Of a stretch of DNA of 64,000 nucleotides, positions 1 to 13,320 are shown one piece after another; position 1 is the stretch's first letter; every line of letters begins with the position of its first letter. The notes under the pieces are model-generated. The model did no database searches, was not told where the DNA came from, and saw only the letters and a program-made list of their open reading frames with translations. The stretch lies in the NCBI GenBank assembly GCA_034190875.2, contig CM067356.1:35132682-35196681 (forward strand). Reading direction: 5' to 3'. This DNA is from Urechis unicinctus. Lineage: Eukaryota > Annelida > Polychaeta > Xenopneusta > Urechidae. The position numbers were made by a program, and so were the translations under genes.

Positions 1-1740
1 GCTTTCCATTTTGAAGCCAAAATTGCATTAAGTAGTTGATGAGCCCCGTAAATGAGCTTCGCGGGTAATATATACGTCAGTTCAAAGGATACAAGTTTTC
101 AACATGGATTTTTAGACCCATTTGAACGCATATGGGAGAAAAAATATCGCTCGAGGTATGACGAATAGTGAGAACCGTGTATTTTCAATGAACATGCATA
201 TGTAACCGACCCGGTTCGTTCCACCCTTTTGACAGAATATGTTATAAATAATTAGGTCAAATACCAAGCAAAATGTTTACTGAAGGCCAGCAATATTGTT
301 ATTCCTCAGTTACAAGTTTGTATGACATTGACATTTTACGTTCAACGCTGGTGGTCTTAGATAATAACTTGAAGGATATCTCCAGGCATCGCAACCATCG
401 ACGTAAATCCCCCAAGTGGTATTTCCTGCGACGTTGCTATTGCTGATGACTGCACGTGCTGTTGTGCTGCCAGCGGTTGCCCTGTGTTGCTTATTGTCAT
501 TTGTTCTGGTGAGTAACGAGAATAATAAGTAATGTGAATACAATAAACACGGCGCCCAGAGCAGCAATGTACTAACGCACGACAACCTGCACATTATGAT
601 AGGAGCATAAAGTAAAAGACCTTATCGTTGGCAATGAACTGTTTTATCTGCTAAACTTAAGCACCGTTCACTTTAGCATGCAATTTGCTTGACATGATAC
701 ATATTTATTCTCTTTTCTGTCGGTAGATGAAATTGCCAGATATGACTTCATAGAGGTATTAGCTATCATGGTCTGAGAAAGTCGATGTTTCGGTATTTCG
801 CACAACAGGCACATGCAATATTAATCCGCATGACACCGAGATTTTTGCGTGTTCTTGTGAGTATTTTGTATGGAATCAATAGTTGTCCTTGTTAAAAGTG
901 ATTCGCCATTTAGCATTGATCCCCTGTACCAAAGCGGAATATGCAGTCACTAGTGTGACCGCGGAATGCGGATACGCATGCTTCTATCGGCTGCCATGCC
1001 TGTCGTTATTGGGACAAACTAAGCAATATCATCTTTTCTAAGCATTAATATCAGTGGTTTCAATGATTTCGTACCTTATGTCATTGTAAGGAATGTAACA
1101 CACTCAATTTGTGATTGGGGAATTCTGAACAATAATTTAACCCAGTGCATATTTCATCTACTCCGGAATATGCAGAGCAATGCGGATCCGGTTATCATGC
1201 TTAGAGCGGCTGCGTAACTAGATTTAACCCTCTACTAAACGAAATATTTCCATCAGAGAGGCACCGAGCATTATATAATGTAGCAGAAGTTGCATTTAGT
1301 TGCAGTTTATGAGGCCCGTAAAGGAGCTACACGTGTAATAAATACATCAGTTCAAGGAAAACACGTCTTTAACGCATTTGAGATCGATTTGAATGCAGGT
1401 TGTAGTGCAAATGTTGCTAGAGGTATGAAGCGAAGAGAGTAGCACACCTATTATTTGGACCGGCATATGTTGTCGACCCGGTTCGATCAACACTTTTGGC
1501 ATAGTGGTCTATAAGTGATTAAATTATAGAACATCTGTCAGAGTGCATGGTATACAACCCAGATAATTTTTTGGCTGATGGCATAATGTTATTCATTTTC
1601 TGGCACAACAGTTATTTACAATTGTGTCTAGGCTTTGAAATTTGACGCTCAACCTTGGTTGCCCTAGATATTATGTACGTTATCTCCAGGCGTCAATTAG
1701 CGAAGCGGTATGACCTGCGATGTAACTATCGACTATGTTT
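1..1740 (+). repeat. Internal direct repeat inside segment A copy 1
   Basis: The block at about 1-430 recurs at about 1281-1740. Shared marks are the order TTGCATT, GAGGCCCGTAAA-like, GAGCT, TAATA, CAGTTCAA and CATTTGAA. Copy 2 of segment A has the same internal pair (33190-33640 and 34060-34330), so this internal duplication is older than the duplication of the whole segment. Spacing is about 1,267 bp here and about 854 bp in copy 2; the difference is the extra block at 490-918. Confidence 0.75.
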
Positions 1741-3850
1741 ACCCTGCTTTGATTTTGATTAGTGTGTAAATGGTGATATTATGTATCAGATCTTATGGCA
1801 CCAATTTCTGTGCATTTGACGATCCTCTGCTCGGCTTAATTGAGACAATTTAGTGTCAATTGTTCACCAAGATAAAATACCCTAAATCGTTATACAAGAT
1901 CAGCCCAATATTAAAATATCATCAAGATCTCCCAGATGGCAATTGGCACCGTCCATCCACTTGCATTGATAATTAAAGCTAGATATGCAATACATAAATC
2001 TCAGTTCCATACTAATTGCTACCAGTACATCCTATGCATATGAAGAGCTCATGATTCTAACAAGATTCTGTTAATTTCTTTACACACCTAGATATAATAG
2101 TCAATCGATTGATTTTACAGTAACAACCATTTATAAGATTCATCGTCATTATAAACATGTAAAGATGCAAAGAGTGTTGATTATAACTTAGTATCATGGT
2201 CTTCAAAATAGGAATACGTAATTGGTTACACAGACACAAGCACCTGCTCATGGGTTGGCTATGTTTTATTCATCTGGGTATTAACATAGCTTCAACTGAA
2301 ATGGATCATGCACTTTCTTTTTCGATCCATCAAATATAAGAAAAGCAAAGCTGCAACATACGCCCATCAGTTTATTTCTGACACGATGAATGGGTCCTCA
2401 CTAACAAAAATCATCCTATACTAAACCGAACACATTCATGAGTTACTTTTCTGCACTAGAGTTGCAAAAGTCTGCATTTGTTACGTGTAGGTCGCTGTAG
2501 TGCCTGCCAATACTTTGTTCTAAATATTTAACTTGGGTGATTGATGTTGTTGATAATTAACCTTACACAGCATTTACCCTTGATCACACTTTGACGTTGG
2601 TCAGCTCTGCCATTTAATCTAACCAATTTGTACCATGACAACTCGCTGTCAGTAACACATGTGGCCAAGTGGGGCCACTCTCAGAAGATGAGAGTAGCAA
2701 AACAATTCGCTTTTAATTTAGGTGTGCTCACGGCGTATGCAGTTAAGTACCTACCTAAGATATTTAAATGTTCTACAATGGTCTCATTTGTGCTGCTTGC
2801 AAGGCCTATACAAGGAACCATTTCAAAAGCTTATTGGACGTCCATATATCCGAATAACACTTTAGGTACTTGTCTGCGTCATTTAAGGAATGTGAATAAA
2901 TTAACTAGTTTGATTGAGGCAAGCCCTAAGCATTATGATGTAAACAATACCCTAACATCCACCCTTCAGTTTATTGATCGTTTTCATCTACGTTATCACC
3001 AGGGCATACTAAGAAAGCAATATTAAATATAACACTTATTCAACGTCTTACAAGTCAGTAATCGAAATCGTGGCAAATAATAACTCCAAGATTTGCCATG
3101 ACAGAGCACACCGACACATTATCTTTCATAATCGACGTAAACCAATCGCTCAATCAGCACTGCATATGCTGTATTAGAATGTTTATAGCATTTAACAAGT
3201 ATCCAAATCAAAGCATCATTACTGGAGCTAACAATGCGATAACTTTTGGATACAGCTTACGAATAAGATCCTGACTTTAAAACTTGCAATGTCAATTGAG
3301 CACAAGGCAGACTACGGTCATCAGCGTTGTATGTTGGTATGATGACGGTCAGGATGGTCGTAAGATATTATTCAGAGCGCCTAAAGTAATTTTCCCATAT
3401 ATATTAAAAATGTAAAATATTGCACTGAGCCATTGAAGACAAAAAATATGCAATTGTTAGTCATAAATGTTATTTTTGCATAGTCATTTTGGTATTTTTC
3501 TGCCTAGGTGTATGATTTTGGATTTGAGTAATGACATTAAGTAAAATCTTATTTATAACTGAAATACTGGGTGCATTGTCATAAGTTATCTTGGACTATT
3601 ATGCTTATCGTATCGGATATACACCGTAATCGCGAAATGCATCTGGCTTATAAACTTATTAACTGCACATTTGTGGTATATGTGATTTTGTCTGGTAACA
3701 CAGAGAAAAAGATGTTTCTTACGTTGTTAACGATGCGTATCTTGTTTAAGATTATGGCAACTTTTAGTGTGGCTTTAGCATAACTTTGTACTACTCTAAT
3801 TTCACGACATACATTAGAGTAAACGAATCATACAGCGGTAGAACAATCAC

Positions 3851-4083
3851 CGCATACATAGCCTCGATGTTGATGTTAGTATCATAATATTTATACCACT
3901 CCTTGGCGACTATGCCGCATAGGTTCGAGTGTCATTAATACTGCCGCAAAAGAGTGCAGTAACAACCAACGCATACATAGCCTCGGAATAATCTTGACCA
4001 TGAGCTTATAATATTTACCACACATCCGTTAGCCACTATGCCGCATAGTCTCATCTAGCTGCCGCAAAGCAGCGCTGTAACAT
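3851..4083 (+). repeat. Minisatellite, two units of about 119 bp
   Basis: Each unit starts CGCATACATAGCCTC, passes CCACTATGCCGCATAG, and ends CTGCCGCAAAGCAGTGCAGTAAC. Units begin at 3851 and 3970. The same pair is present in segment A copy 2 (36873 and 36999). Confidence 0.75.
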
Positions 4084-6015
4084 GCAATGACAAAAACTAC
4101 GAATTATTCATTTTCGTGAACAATCCAGGTTCTAGCGAGCTGATTCCTTGATTCCATCAATTAATAATTACTTGTGGTGCGCCTGGTATTTTAGCACAAA
4201 CTGTATGTTAACAGCCCATGGTCAAAATTGTGGTTGATGTAATTTATCACTATTACTTGACCTGGCCGTTTCATTTGCATTGTCACAGTAGTTATTGCTT
4301 GCCTGGTTTGACGAACTTAAAGTCGCTTAGTACTACCGCTTGAAGCGCACTACGTACCTGCATCATTTTACACCCGTTTGCATTACCTAACGAGCAATAA
4401 TAAGAGATAATAAAACTTAATAGCAGGAACTAAAGTTTTGCTTTACTGACGCCCTGAAGCATATTTAAATCTCTCTTCCTATGTAGTTACGCCAGAAATG
4501 AGCCATTTATGCGCACGAATTACAACATAGCATCCAGGAGGTACGAAGCAAACGTCTATCAAATGATCAGCCACATAACTTTCTTTTCACTGTAAAGAAC
4601 GTTTGTGTTAAGAGATGAATTGATGTCACTCTATCATCTCTAAAAATTAATACCACGACCCCAGCCAGTCAATCTATACAGTCACTGTCTGGCATGTATA
4701 GTATTATCGTTTGAGATGTAGTTTAGGTATTTACAGGGTTTCTGTCACTTCTCGATATTTAAATCAACATAGCCCAATAAAGCTTCACATAACAAAACAA
4801 ACAATATTGTTAGCCAGGAGATACCTTGCCGATCAGTTAATGGGTTATGTATTTACGTCAAAGCAAACATTCAAGAGGTGTTCAAAGCGATGTGTATTTA
4901 ATGAAAATAGTAATAATCTAAAGAAATTGATTGATAACGGCCAAACTAAGTGCCACCTTTCGACCCATTGAACAGGCGCCTATGATCCATGATGCATTAA
5001 CGACTTGATGTGTTATCATTTTAAGGTTCATGCTTAATGCACGACGACTATATGCTGGTAATGGGATACAATGGAATTTGTGCACGATCAGGTTGGTACA
5101 TTATTTGAAAGGAGGTATAAACGAGGACAACACGATGTGTCATGTATAAACTATTACATACTGCAGTCATGATATACGTTATCAGTGAATCATCATTATT
5201 TTTTCAAATCTAAGTTCATTCTATGTATCCATTATATACCATCAATAATGGAAAATACTGACTAAGGATTGGTAATAATCAAATATACAAAAACAATATT
5301 ACAATGAAGCGACAGTGCACAATGTACCAAATGCAATATTGCAAATTGATATGCCTATTTTGGAAAATTATGTGCTTTCGTCGCTAGTGTTCATTACGAC
5401 AACTCATTATATATCTGATTGCCCTTACCTTTACTATGCTCCTGGGAGTCACGTTTCGTGTTTCAGCGTTGTGCTAGTATTACCAGTTTATCAGGTTTAT
5501 AAATCTAAATGCAGCTAGCAAACATCATTTTGAAATTCCATTACCGTAACCCCATTAATGCTACACCGCAGAAAATGAACGAGAATGAAGCAAGGTTAGT
5601 TCTGAAATTGGACACATTAAGGAGGAAAAGCCTCATCGGACTGCCTAAACCTCCCCGATCCCCTGCACCCCACACACACACGTCTGTCTCCGCATGGGAC
5701 AAAACGTCTACTATATGATTTGCGTGGGAGGCGTCCAGGACAAACCAGAGGGACTAAACGTCTGGATACAAACATATGCAGCCGCTTGTATCAATATAAT
5801 AACCGCCGTGATCATCGTTTTGGTTGTACTAAAATACTGAAACCCATTTAATCATCACTGTTAGTATTCCGTTTTTGATTTTCACGATTGACGAAGATTA
5901 GATATGGTTTGTGCACGGACGAATACTTATATAAATACAAATTTCTCCTACAAGTCTTAAGTATCCTTGTGTTGGAAACTAAAATTTGCATAAGCAATTT
6001 TAAATGATGTTACGA

Positions 6016-6017
<2 letters not shown>

Positions 6018-6101
<84 letters not shown>

Positions 6102-6196
6102 CTATATATGTATGTATATATATATATATATCTCTATATATATATATATATATATATATCTATATATCTCTCTATATATATATATATATATCTATA

Positions 6197-6231
<35 letters not shown>
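6018..6231. repeat. (TA)n microsatellite with TCTC interruptions
   Basis: About 214 bp of alternating T and A, interrupted by short CTCTC and TGTATG variants. It forms the right edge of segment A copy 1; copy 2 at the matching point (38846) continues into unrelated sequence with no TA run. Open frames here encode only Ile-Tyr repeats and are not genes. Confidence 0.95.
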
Positions 6232-6234
<3 letters not shown>

Positions 6235-9200
6235 AAATGAACTGAGATTTTGTCCGTCTACGCATTGGCTGTATCAACTGTTCAAATAAAGTGCTGCTCT
6301 CGATTGTGACCAATGCAGCAATTAAGCTTAAACAACCTAATCAACAATGTTGATGACTTTAATCCATACTACGGGTGGTATGATATTAGTATTGCCATGG
6401 AATATATCAGCTGTGACACTCGGTTAAGTTTCGCATTTTCTCACTAAGTCTAATTACACTGTTTACATGACTGCGAGGAACGGTATATTATCTAGCAAAT
6501 GACCGCTCGAGCTTATTTTTATCGTACAGTTTGCCAAGCACGGAGAGTAAATGGTTGCAGCTGATGTTATTTTGTTTGCAGCCACAAGAAGCGCGATTGA
6601 AGAGGAATTTGAATAGGGTAGCCGCAACAGATATGCTGTGTGCACAGATATGTCACATGCAGCATAACCATTAGGAGTGTATTATCCAAGCACTATAAAT
6701 TGAGGACATTCATAAATTGATTGCCTGCACTGGGAATGGCTTTTGCAAAATGGCTACTGGAATGATGATTACAAACAATTAAGTTAGTTGACTTGGTCTA
6801 TTATCAGGATATATGACAGTAGAATGGCGATGGACAATTGAACGGCTCGCATAAATCAAGTTCGAAGTAAAGTCAAAGAATTATCAACGACAGAATATAC
6901 CGAAACCCTTAGTACTACGTACGGGCTGCACTTATGTTTTCATATGTTGAATCTACAGGGCCTGTGAAATCAGTGAGTGTTCCGTTGTCACAGAAAAATT
7001 ATCAAGTTTTCTATCAGTTATGGTACTTGGTAATATTTTAGCAGTTCATTTCAAGTAACGGTTGCTCAAATATATATTGTTTACACACAATCACATGTTC
7101 CGCCAGTGCGTCAACGTCAAAACAAGAGCGTATTTTTTGTTGACCTGCTTTTGTCAATGGTGATTTGTTAAGTATCACCAAACGATTAAACATATGGGAC
7201 AATTTATTTTCAGCAAATGTTCATAACTTGCTCTCAGGTAATTTGATATCGAACAACAAACAACAGCTTTCTCGCTCTGGTTTTTCTTAAGAAGGACGTA
7301 GGAACATCGACGCATATCAACTGATTGCTATGAAGATGCAACTGAGCATTGGCCGGTTATCCTGCTATGCTAGTGTCGCATTATATGGATCTTTTATTGT
7401 TCACTGTTTTAAGCGCAAATTATGCCAAACCGGATGCTTCCAGTGGGGTCTGGAGCAAACCACAGCACAAACGACCATGCCTTCTCCATGAATACAAAAT
7501 GTTCATATACGATCATGCTTTTCTATACGTATGTTAACGTGTTGATATGACGTCAATGCTTTGAAAGCTTAACATCTATGGAGCGCAACATTTACTAATT
7601 GCTTAATTCTCCACCTACTATCAGCAAGCGGCTGTTTGTCTATGTTATTTTCAATAATCTGCAGCAATTTGCGATTCACACTGTAGCATTTGGTTGGACG
7701 CGGGCAATTAGCGGTTTAACGCAAATGTAAATTGTTGGACCCGTTCTCATCTATATAGATTATTCGGCGCTGTTAATAATACAGCGATAAATAATCAGTA
7801 GACAACACAAAATCTTTCTCAAAAGACCAGACTTCAAACGACATTAGCGCACTGCATTGAACGGCGGAAATGATTGGCAAATGCTGTTCATCTAAAAAAA
7901 AGTACACAACCGCATATGAGTCTAACTAACTAAACCGAATGTGTCCTAGTCTTCCAAATCAAGTCAACAAGCCTTTAGGTTACCCGACGACTATGCAAAA
8001 GTCACTCCACAGAAACTATATAAGACACTTTGTTGATCCTTTGTTGAATGTGTAATTCAGGTGTGGTCGCCTTACCGCATTACACCGACATGCTATGAAG
8101 TATTCACAGGTGAGCTAGTGTTTGAGATGGTGTGGATCTCATTCTGGGATATATCAAGTTCAGGATAATACTCATAATCAGTATACAGATATATATATCT
8201 TTGTTAACCTTAGCACAAGGTCAGAACTAAGTTAGCTTGTCGCATGAAGTTGTTACACCGTGGACGGGTTAAACAGCGATGACAGTTACTTCAAGCTCCC
8301 TGATCTCTTTCCTCGCTTTTCAGGAACAAGATGACATGATATGGTATTTGATTGTTCCAGAACTTGGAGTCGAAACGGTCTGTTTGCTTTTGCCTCATAT
8401 CACCTCGTGGCAATTTTATGCATTATGCTAGGCAAACATTATGAAAGGTCCGTCAACTAAGGCCACAAACAAGTTTTGCACAACGTACATTTTTTACAAT
8501 CTGAATGCAGCCACTCAAGCTGTCACATTTACGTATCGATATAAATAAATATACTTTACGCCGATGCATATAAATCATATTACATGCTGGTTGGCATCAG
8601 GGCTCATGTAACACGGAAGCTTCTCTGCTCTAGTATCACTTTGCCGGATGCACTAATTGCTAACGGTAATATTACATGGACACTTTTACTTCGAGGAATA
8701 ATCTGATCATATGAAGAGCGACATCATATTTGACAACCAATTCAGAATGCAATCAAATCCATCCTCTCAAGCAAAACAACTGCGCATATGGCGAGGAATA
8801 TAATTCGTAAAGCTTTATTATTGACCGATAACGCTGATATAAAATCGGATCAAACACCGTTTTTGAACTACTACGCTTCACGACTATTCATTTGAATGAA
8901 TCTGCCTGAGTCGCATAATAATCTTGTTATGTTTTGCTTGAAGCGGTCCAGACATCTAGTAATAGTCTCCCTCCCCTAAGAAGGCAATCTTTACAGTTTA
9001 TACTGCATTAAGAGACGAAGTAACAGACAAACGTGCAGCAAGTCAATGGCATATGAAATTGTCACGCATAACGGTCATTATTCGCACTTGCATACTAATG
9101 TTTTGAAAGAAATGCATGCAAACAGATCTAATCCTTTTATAAACATCTATCGACGGCAAATGATTGCACAGTGCATTTCGTTGATCAAGCGTGTACTCCT

Positions 9201-12200
9201 GACTTTATGATCCTGTAGGTTGATACCACAGCTATATCAAAACTCTTCTAATCATTTGACTTCTAACTTACATCTATTACCTGAGTCGGTATTAGTAGTT
9301 CCGAAACAACAGCATATGACGATGGTATGCTCATGTGAAATAGCAATTGCACAGCTACGTCGGTTAAAGACTTATGAGCGTCGACGAAAACCAAATTTCT
9401 TGCAAATGTGTGCGTAGTCCACCGCTGCTTATATGTAGCTTAACCCTATTGCACGCCAAGGATTCATTTTCCGTCTTGTTTTAATCAAGTAACCTTATGA
9501 TGTCCGTTTCAGAGGCGTGTCAAAGGATGTCATAAATAACCTCGCTAAGCTCATGAGGAGGAAAGTAATCGCTACGAATTTAAAGTCATGAATAAAGGTA
9601 CATCATTCAACCATAATGCTTTATCAAATTGCTGGATTGTGCTGGCGACCGATAACTACTCATACCAAATCACAGCAGACCATTTACCACTTTATCTGCC
9701 TAAAAAACCAACGTAAAGCAGTCGATATGTAAATTAAGATAAAATAAGTGGCATTAAACTGCTAAAAAACCATGTTAGGTCAATTACTGGCAATTGTTAC
9801 ATCACAATTTCCTTTGACAACAGGTAAATCTAAGAGAAGATAACAGAAGGAGCCCAGCAAAACTAGACCACTGGAACACGCCTTAACGAAATTACTTTCG
9901 CAATAGCCAGTCCTCCCTAACTAGAGCTTGTGCACGAACATGACTCACCAGGCGACCTGCAGCAGCCTACTAGAAGCTGACATGGACTTCGTAATACACA
10001 AACGGCCACACCTTCCACAATAAAGTCTTCGGCATGGCGACAGTTATTGGTCCTAAAATGTAAATGCAACCTTGTGCAACGGCACATAGACTGTTGTTGT
10101 AGCAGTTTTACTCGGCTTACTTTAACTAGCTTGAAGGCATCACCAGACATATGCGATAAGAACACTCATCAGTGGGCATAAAATAAATCAATGATTTTCT
10201 ATCTAAGTCACTATCATGACAAATTTCGTAGTAAACAATGTTTGGACAAGACGATAGTTGAAACGAGCCCCGAATTTCATAGTTGTGTACAATACATGAA
10301 GCAACATATATGAGATTTTGTAAAGTCCTTAACGATTCCAAACCATGTTCACCTGGATTAATGTCGCGTGGTTATGCATTCGAGCGCGAGCAGCTGGATC
10401 CATATAATGCAAGTTAAATCGATCTTTATGATCATTGTGCTGAGCAATGGCGATTGGACTTAAATGCACAACACAAGCATACTGAACTACTAACCGTAGA
10501 CAGATGGAGAACAATGCCGTTACAAATTGATTAATTGAGCAATGAAGTAGCTTCAGTCAACATATCATGATCCAGAAACTTATTCCTGTTATAGCCCATA
10601 ACTGTCACGACAAACATCGAAATGTCCCATTACAATTTCCTGTGTACTGGGCATTAGGAAGCGGCTACCAATCAACAAAGTTAGTGTTCCGACAATCTGC
10701 GGCCGAGTGGGTGGTTGCAGCTAAGTAAGAATGGCGTGGGATAATACTGTTAAAGCCGTTACAGCCTGATAAACAACTTTCTGTCGACAAAGAGAAGCCT
10801 CACACTCAATAACAAAAATTATACACTAGTAGAGCCAGTGAAGAACCTTGATTATGTAGACGAGAGCGCTTGACTCTTCTGTGAAAACGGTTTTCGAATA
10901 TGTAATACCGAAGATAATATCAACATCTATTTGATACCTCACAGTTCTGTCACAGCTATGATATAAAGTCAGAGCGCATCAATGGACCAATGGGAGGTTC
11001 TTATAACTACCGGCTGATGTGATGGAAGGGAACTTGCAGGTGAATATCCAAATAAGGTACCGTTTATTGCATCCCATATCCAGCATATGGCGTTTGCTTA
11101 TTTTTTAGCGGATTTCTAGAATATACAAGAGTGCTGGCAATTCTACAAAGGGTTATGCTTACTATCATTGACCGAAACTTTCTCTGGAACAAATACTTCT
11201 GCTCATTCTTTGTGTGTAATAATTTATTGTTGCCTCACATACTGACGAGTGCGAGTAGATTTGATTCTGCTTTTAAATTGTTAAGTCGAATTAACATCAT
11301 TATTGTCTCTGGGAATTTAATCTAAGTTTCATAGCAGGAATTTGAACTATAGCTCACATCAACGGTGTGGTGCGTGATGAAAAAGCAAACTGCAATATCA
11401 TCAAGTAAATAACATTCCATAAACATTACAGATGTAAGAACTCAAGCGCATTATTTTAAATATATTCATAATGCCCAGTCTAAATTAAAAAGTCTAAATT
11501 ACATTGGTTTGTTTATGATGTAACTAACAAACCTTTAGTCAGAATACTTGCTCGCTTTTTTATGGCCAAGATAGATACTTTAATATGCATAGCCGCACAT
11601 CATTCCCCACCAACTCTAACAGCTCAATAGTCAAATGGAAATTTAGTTATTCTATTGATCAACACCCACACAATACAAAGTTTGTGTGAAAATATGATTA
11701 AAACCAATGTCATAAACTGCTAAATAGTTTATATTTCATAGGGTCGCCTACAATAGCAATATCATTCGCAGGCACTACATATGGTGGTTGCAACGGCAAT
11801 ATATTGTGCAATTTGCTGTTGGTTGGAAATGCGATGCATCAATGGGGGTTTGACTAATGAATAATGTGTTGTGCGGGGATAGATTGTAGGCCATATCTGC
11901 TCAAAAGCATATTGCATTCTTATAAATAATACAAAACAATTGACTGAGAAGTACAACAATCAAAAACAGGACCCGTGCACTTCTCATGGACATATACCCA
12001 TTTACCATATTTATGGGAATGAAGGGTTCTAAGTTAAATTGTAAAACTTGTATAATTAAATTCAATTTATCAGTGAGTCTTTATCTTAATGGAATATATG
12101 TATTTGGTGCGAACATTTCAAGTCCAATGCAGCAACTTATCTCATTGTCATTTGTTCCGCAATTTGGTCGCATGATGTACTGCCATTTTTAAACCCCCAT

Positions 12201-13090
12201 TGTTTGTCTCGCGACGTGTGTATATTTGCATGTCGCCCGTCATAATGTTTATGTTATTTTTTATGAACGCTATTATCATTATCTCAAACACAAATGCTTG
12301 CCTCGAACGCGAACCCAATCTACAGTAATGCGATTTTTCTGCGTCAGAGCATATAACCAGTCGTAGCATAAGCCTTTGTAATTTGGATTTATTGAACAGA
12401 TATACAAAGTAAAGTAACGAATAAAGCTAAAAAATCCAATCATTCTTTTCATACAGAAACATACGAAGCCATAAATCATCCAGGCATTTGGAATCACTGA
12501 AACAAGGCCGTCAAACAAATCCGATTTGAAACTATGCAATACAAAATCGGTCCATAGTACAAGGACGGAAACATGTGCGAAGGACATAGACTTACTCATG
12601 GTAATATCAACATTACCATCAAAAGGTAGTTGGGCTATTTGTACTAATTATAATTATTAATTTGGGCTAATTATAATTGACCACGTTACAACTGAGTGAT
12701 TTCTGATTGGCTTGAGCCTCCATAACACTGTCGTCCATATGACTTGATCACTTATCTTGATAAGAACGGACAAAAAAGGCAAGCTTGTGTTATACATATA
12801 GAAACAAATATCAGACATACGTTGAAGACATCATCAAAGCTGCAATAAAGCTAGTAGGTTTTTGCTCAGTATACCACATTCTTGCATTCTGAGTATATGA
12901 AGGTAAGCAATGAACCAGGGATGCGTATGCACTAAGGCTACAATATATGATATAACAAGCAGGATTTGTTGGGCCGCCTGCTATTTGGTGCAATAGATTG
13001 ATAGCTAACCTGTTGACTAATCATATTCAACAACACCCTCTGCAGTGCAAACAGTAATCGTTGACTTTTATTTTATGCGATATATGACAT
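6232..13090. other. Gene-free A+T-rich stretch
   Basis: No open frame exceeds 82 codons, and none resembles a known family. No splice-bounded exon, RNA gene or mobile element was recognised. A direct repeat CTAATTATAATT lies just downstream of 12600 (12644-12655 and 12667-12678 in the same gap). The sequence may be old decayed repeat. Confidence 0.5.
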
Positions 13091-13320
13091 TGAATCATAA
13101 TAGAAACTTTTACCAAACCTCACAACCAGCAAAAAAAAGGCATTTGGTCAATAATGCCTCGATGGTAATTAAGTCACAAACCATAAGTAGTTCATATAGG
13201 CTTAGGCGAAGTTGAATGGGACACATCCTGGTCATATGGTTACATTCAGCGTAGGTGAGTACATTGATCGAGAACTATAACAATCTGACGACACCAACGT
13301 AATGGCCCTGTTGTTACGCT
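13091..13320 (+). repeat. Repeat R2, copy a
   Basis: A dispersed repeat shared with 17740-17985 (+) and 52735-52985 (-). Common landmarks in order are AATTAAGTCA, CTTAGGC(G/A)AA, ATTCAGC, AAGTGAG-like followed by TAC or CGT, GATC(G/T), and GTCTGACGAC or its variants. Three copies in two orientations indicate an interspersed element. No coding sequence was seen. Confidence 0.7.

Larger units (their letters stand above)
1..6018 (+). repeat. Segment A, copy 1 (diverged segmental duplicate)
   Basis: This stretch aligns collinearly with 33190-38846 and, inverted, with part of 53530-56160. Matching landmarks are 24-130 with 33213-33320, 1281-1440 with 34060-34220, 2590-2720 with 34736-34990, 3851-4083 with 36873-37113, 4480-4960 with 37540-38080, and 5310-5540 with 38450-38670. 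In the better blocks identity looks like 80-86% by eye. Relative to copy 2 it has extra blocks at about 490-918 and 5546-5845, and lacks the block seen at 35815-36580. The right edge is a (TA)n array; the left edge lies outside the window. No coding frame is kept between copies, so it is not an active gene. It could be a decayed large transposon or a true segmental duplication. Confidence 0.85.

Noticed and set aside
2628-3026. 132-codon plus-strand open frame in segment A copy 1
   Set aside because: The matching DNA in copy 2 (34790-35260) has an insertion, indels and stops, so the frame is not conserved.
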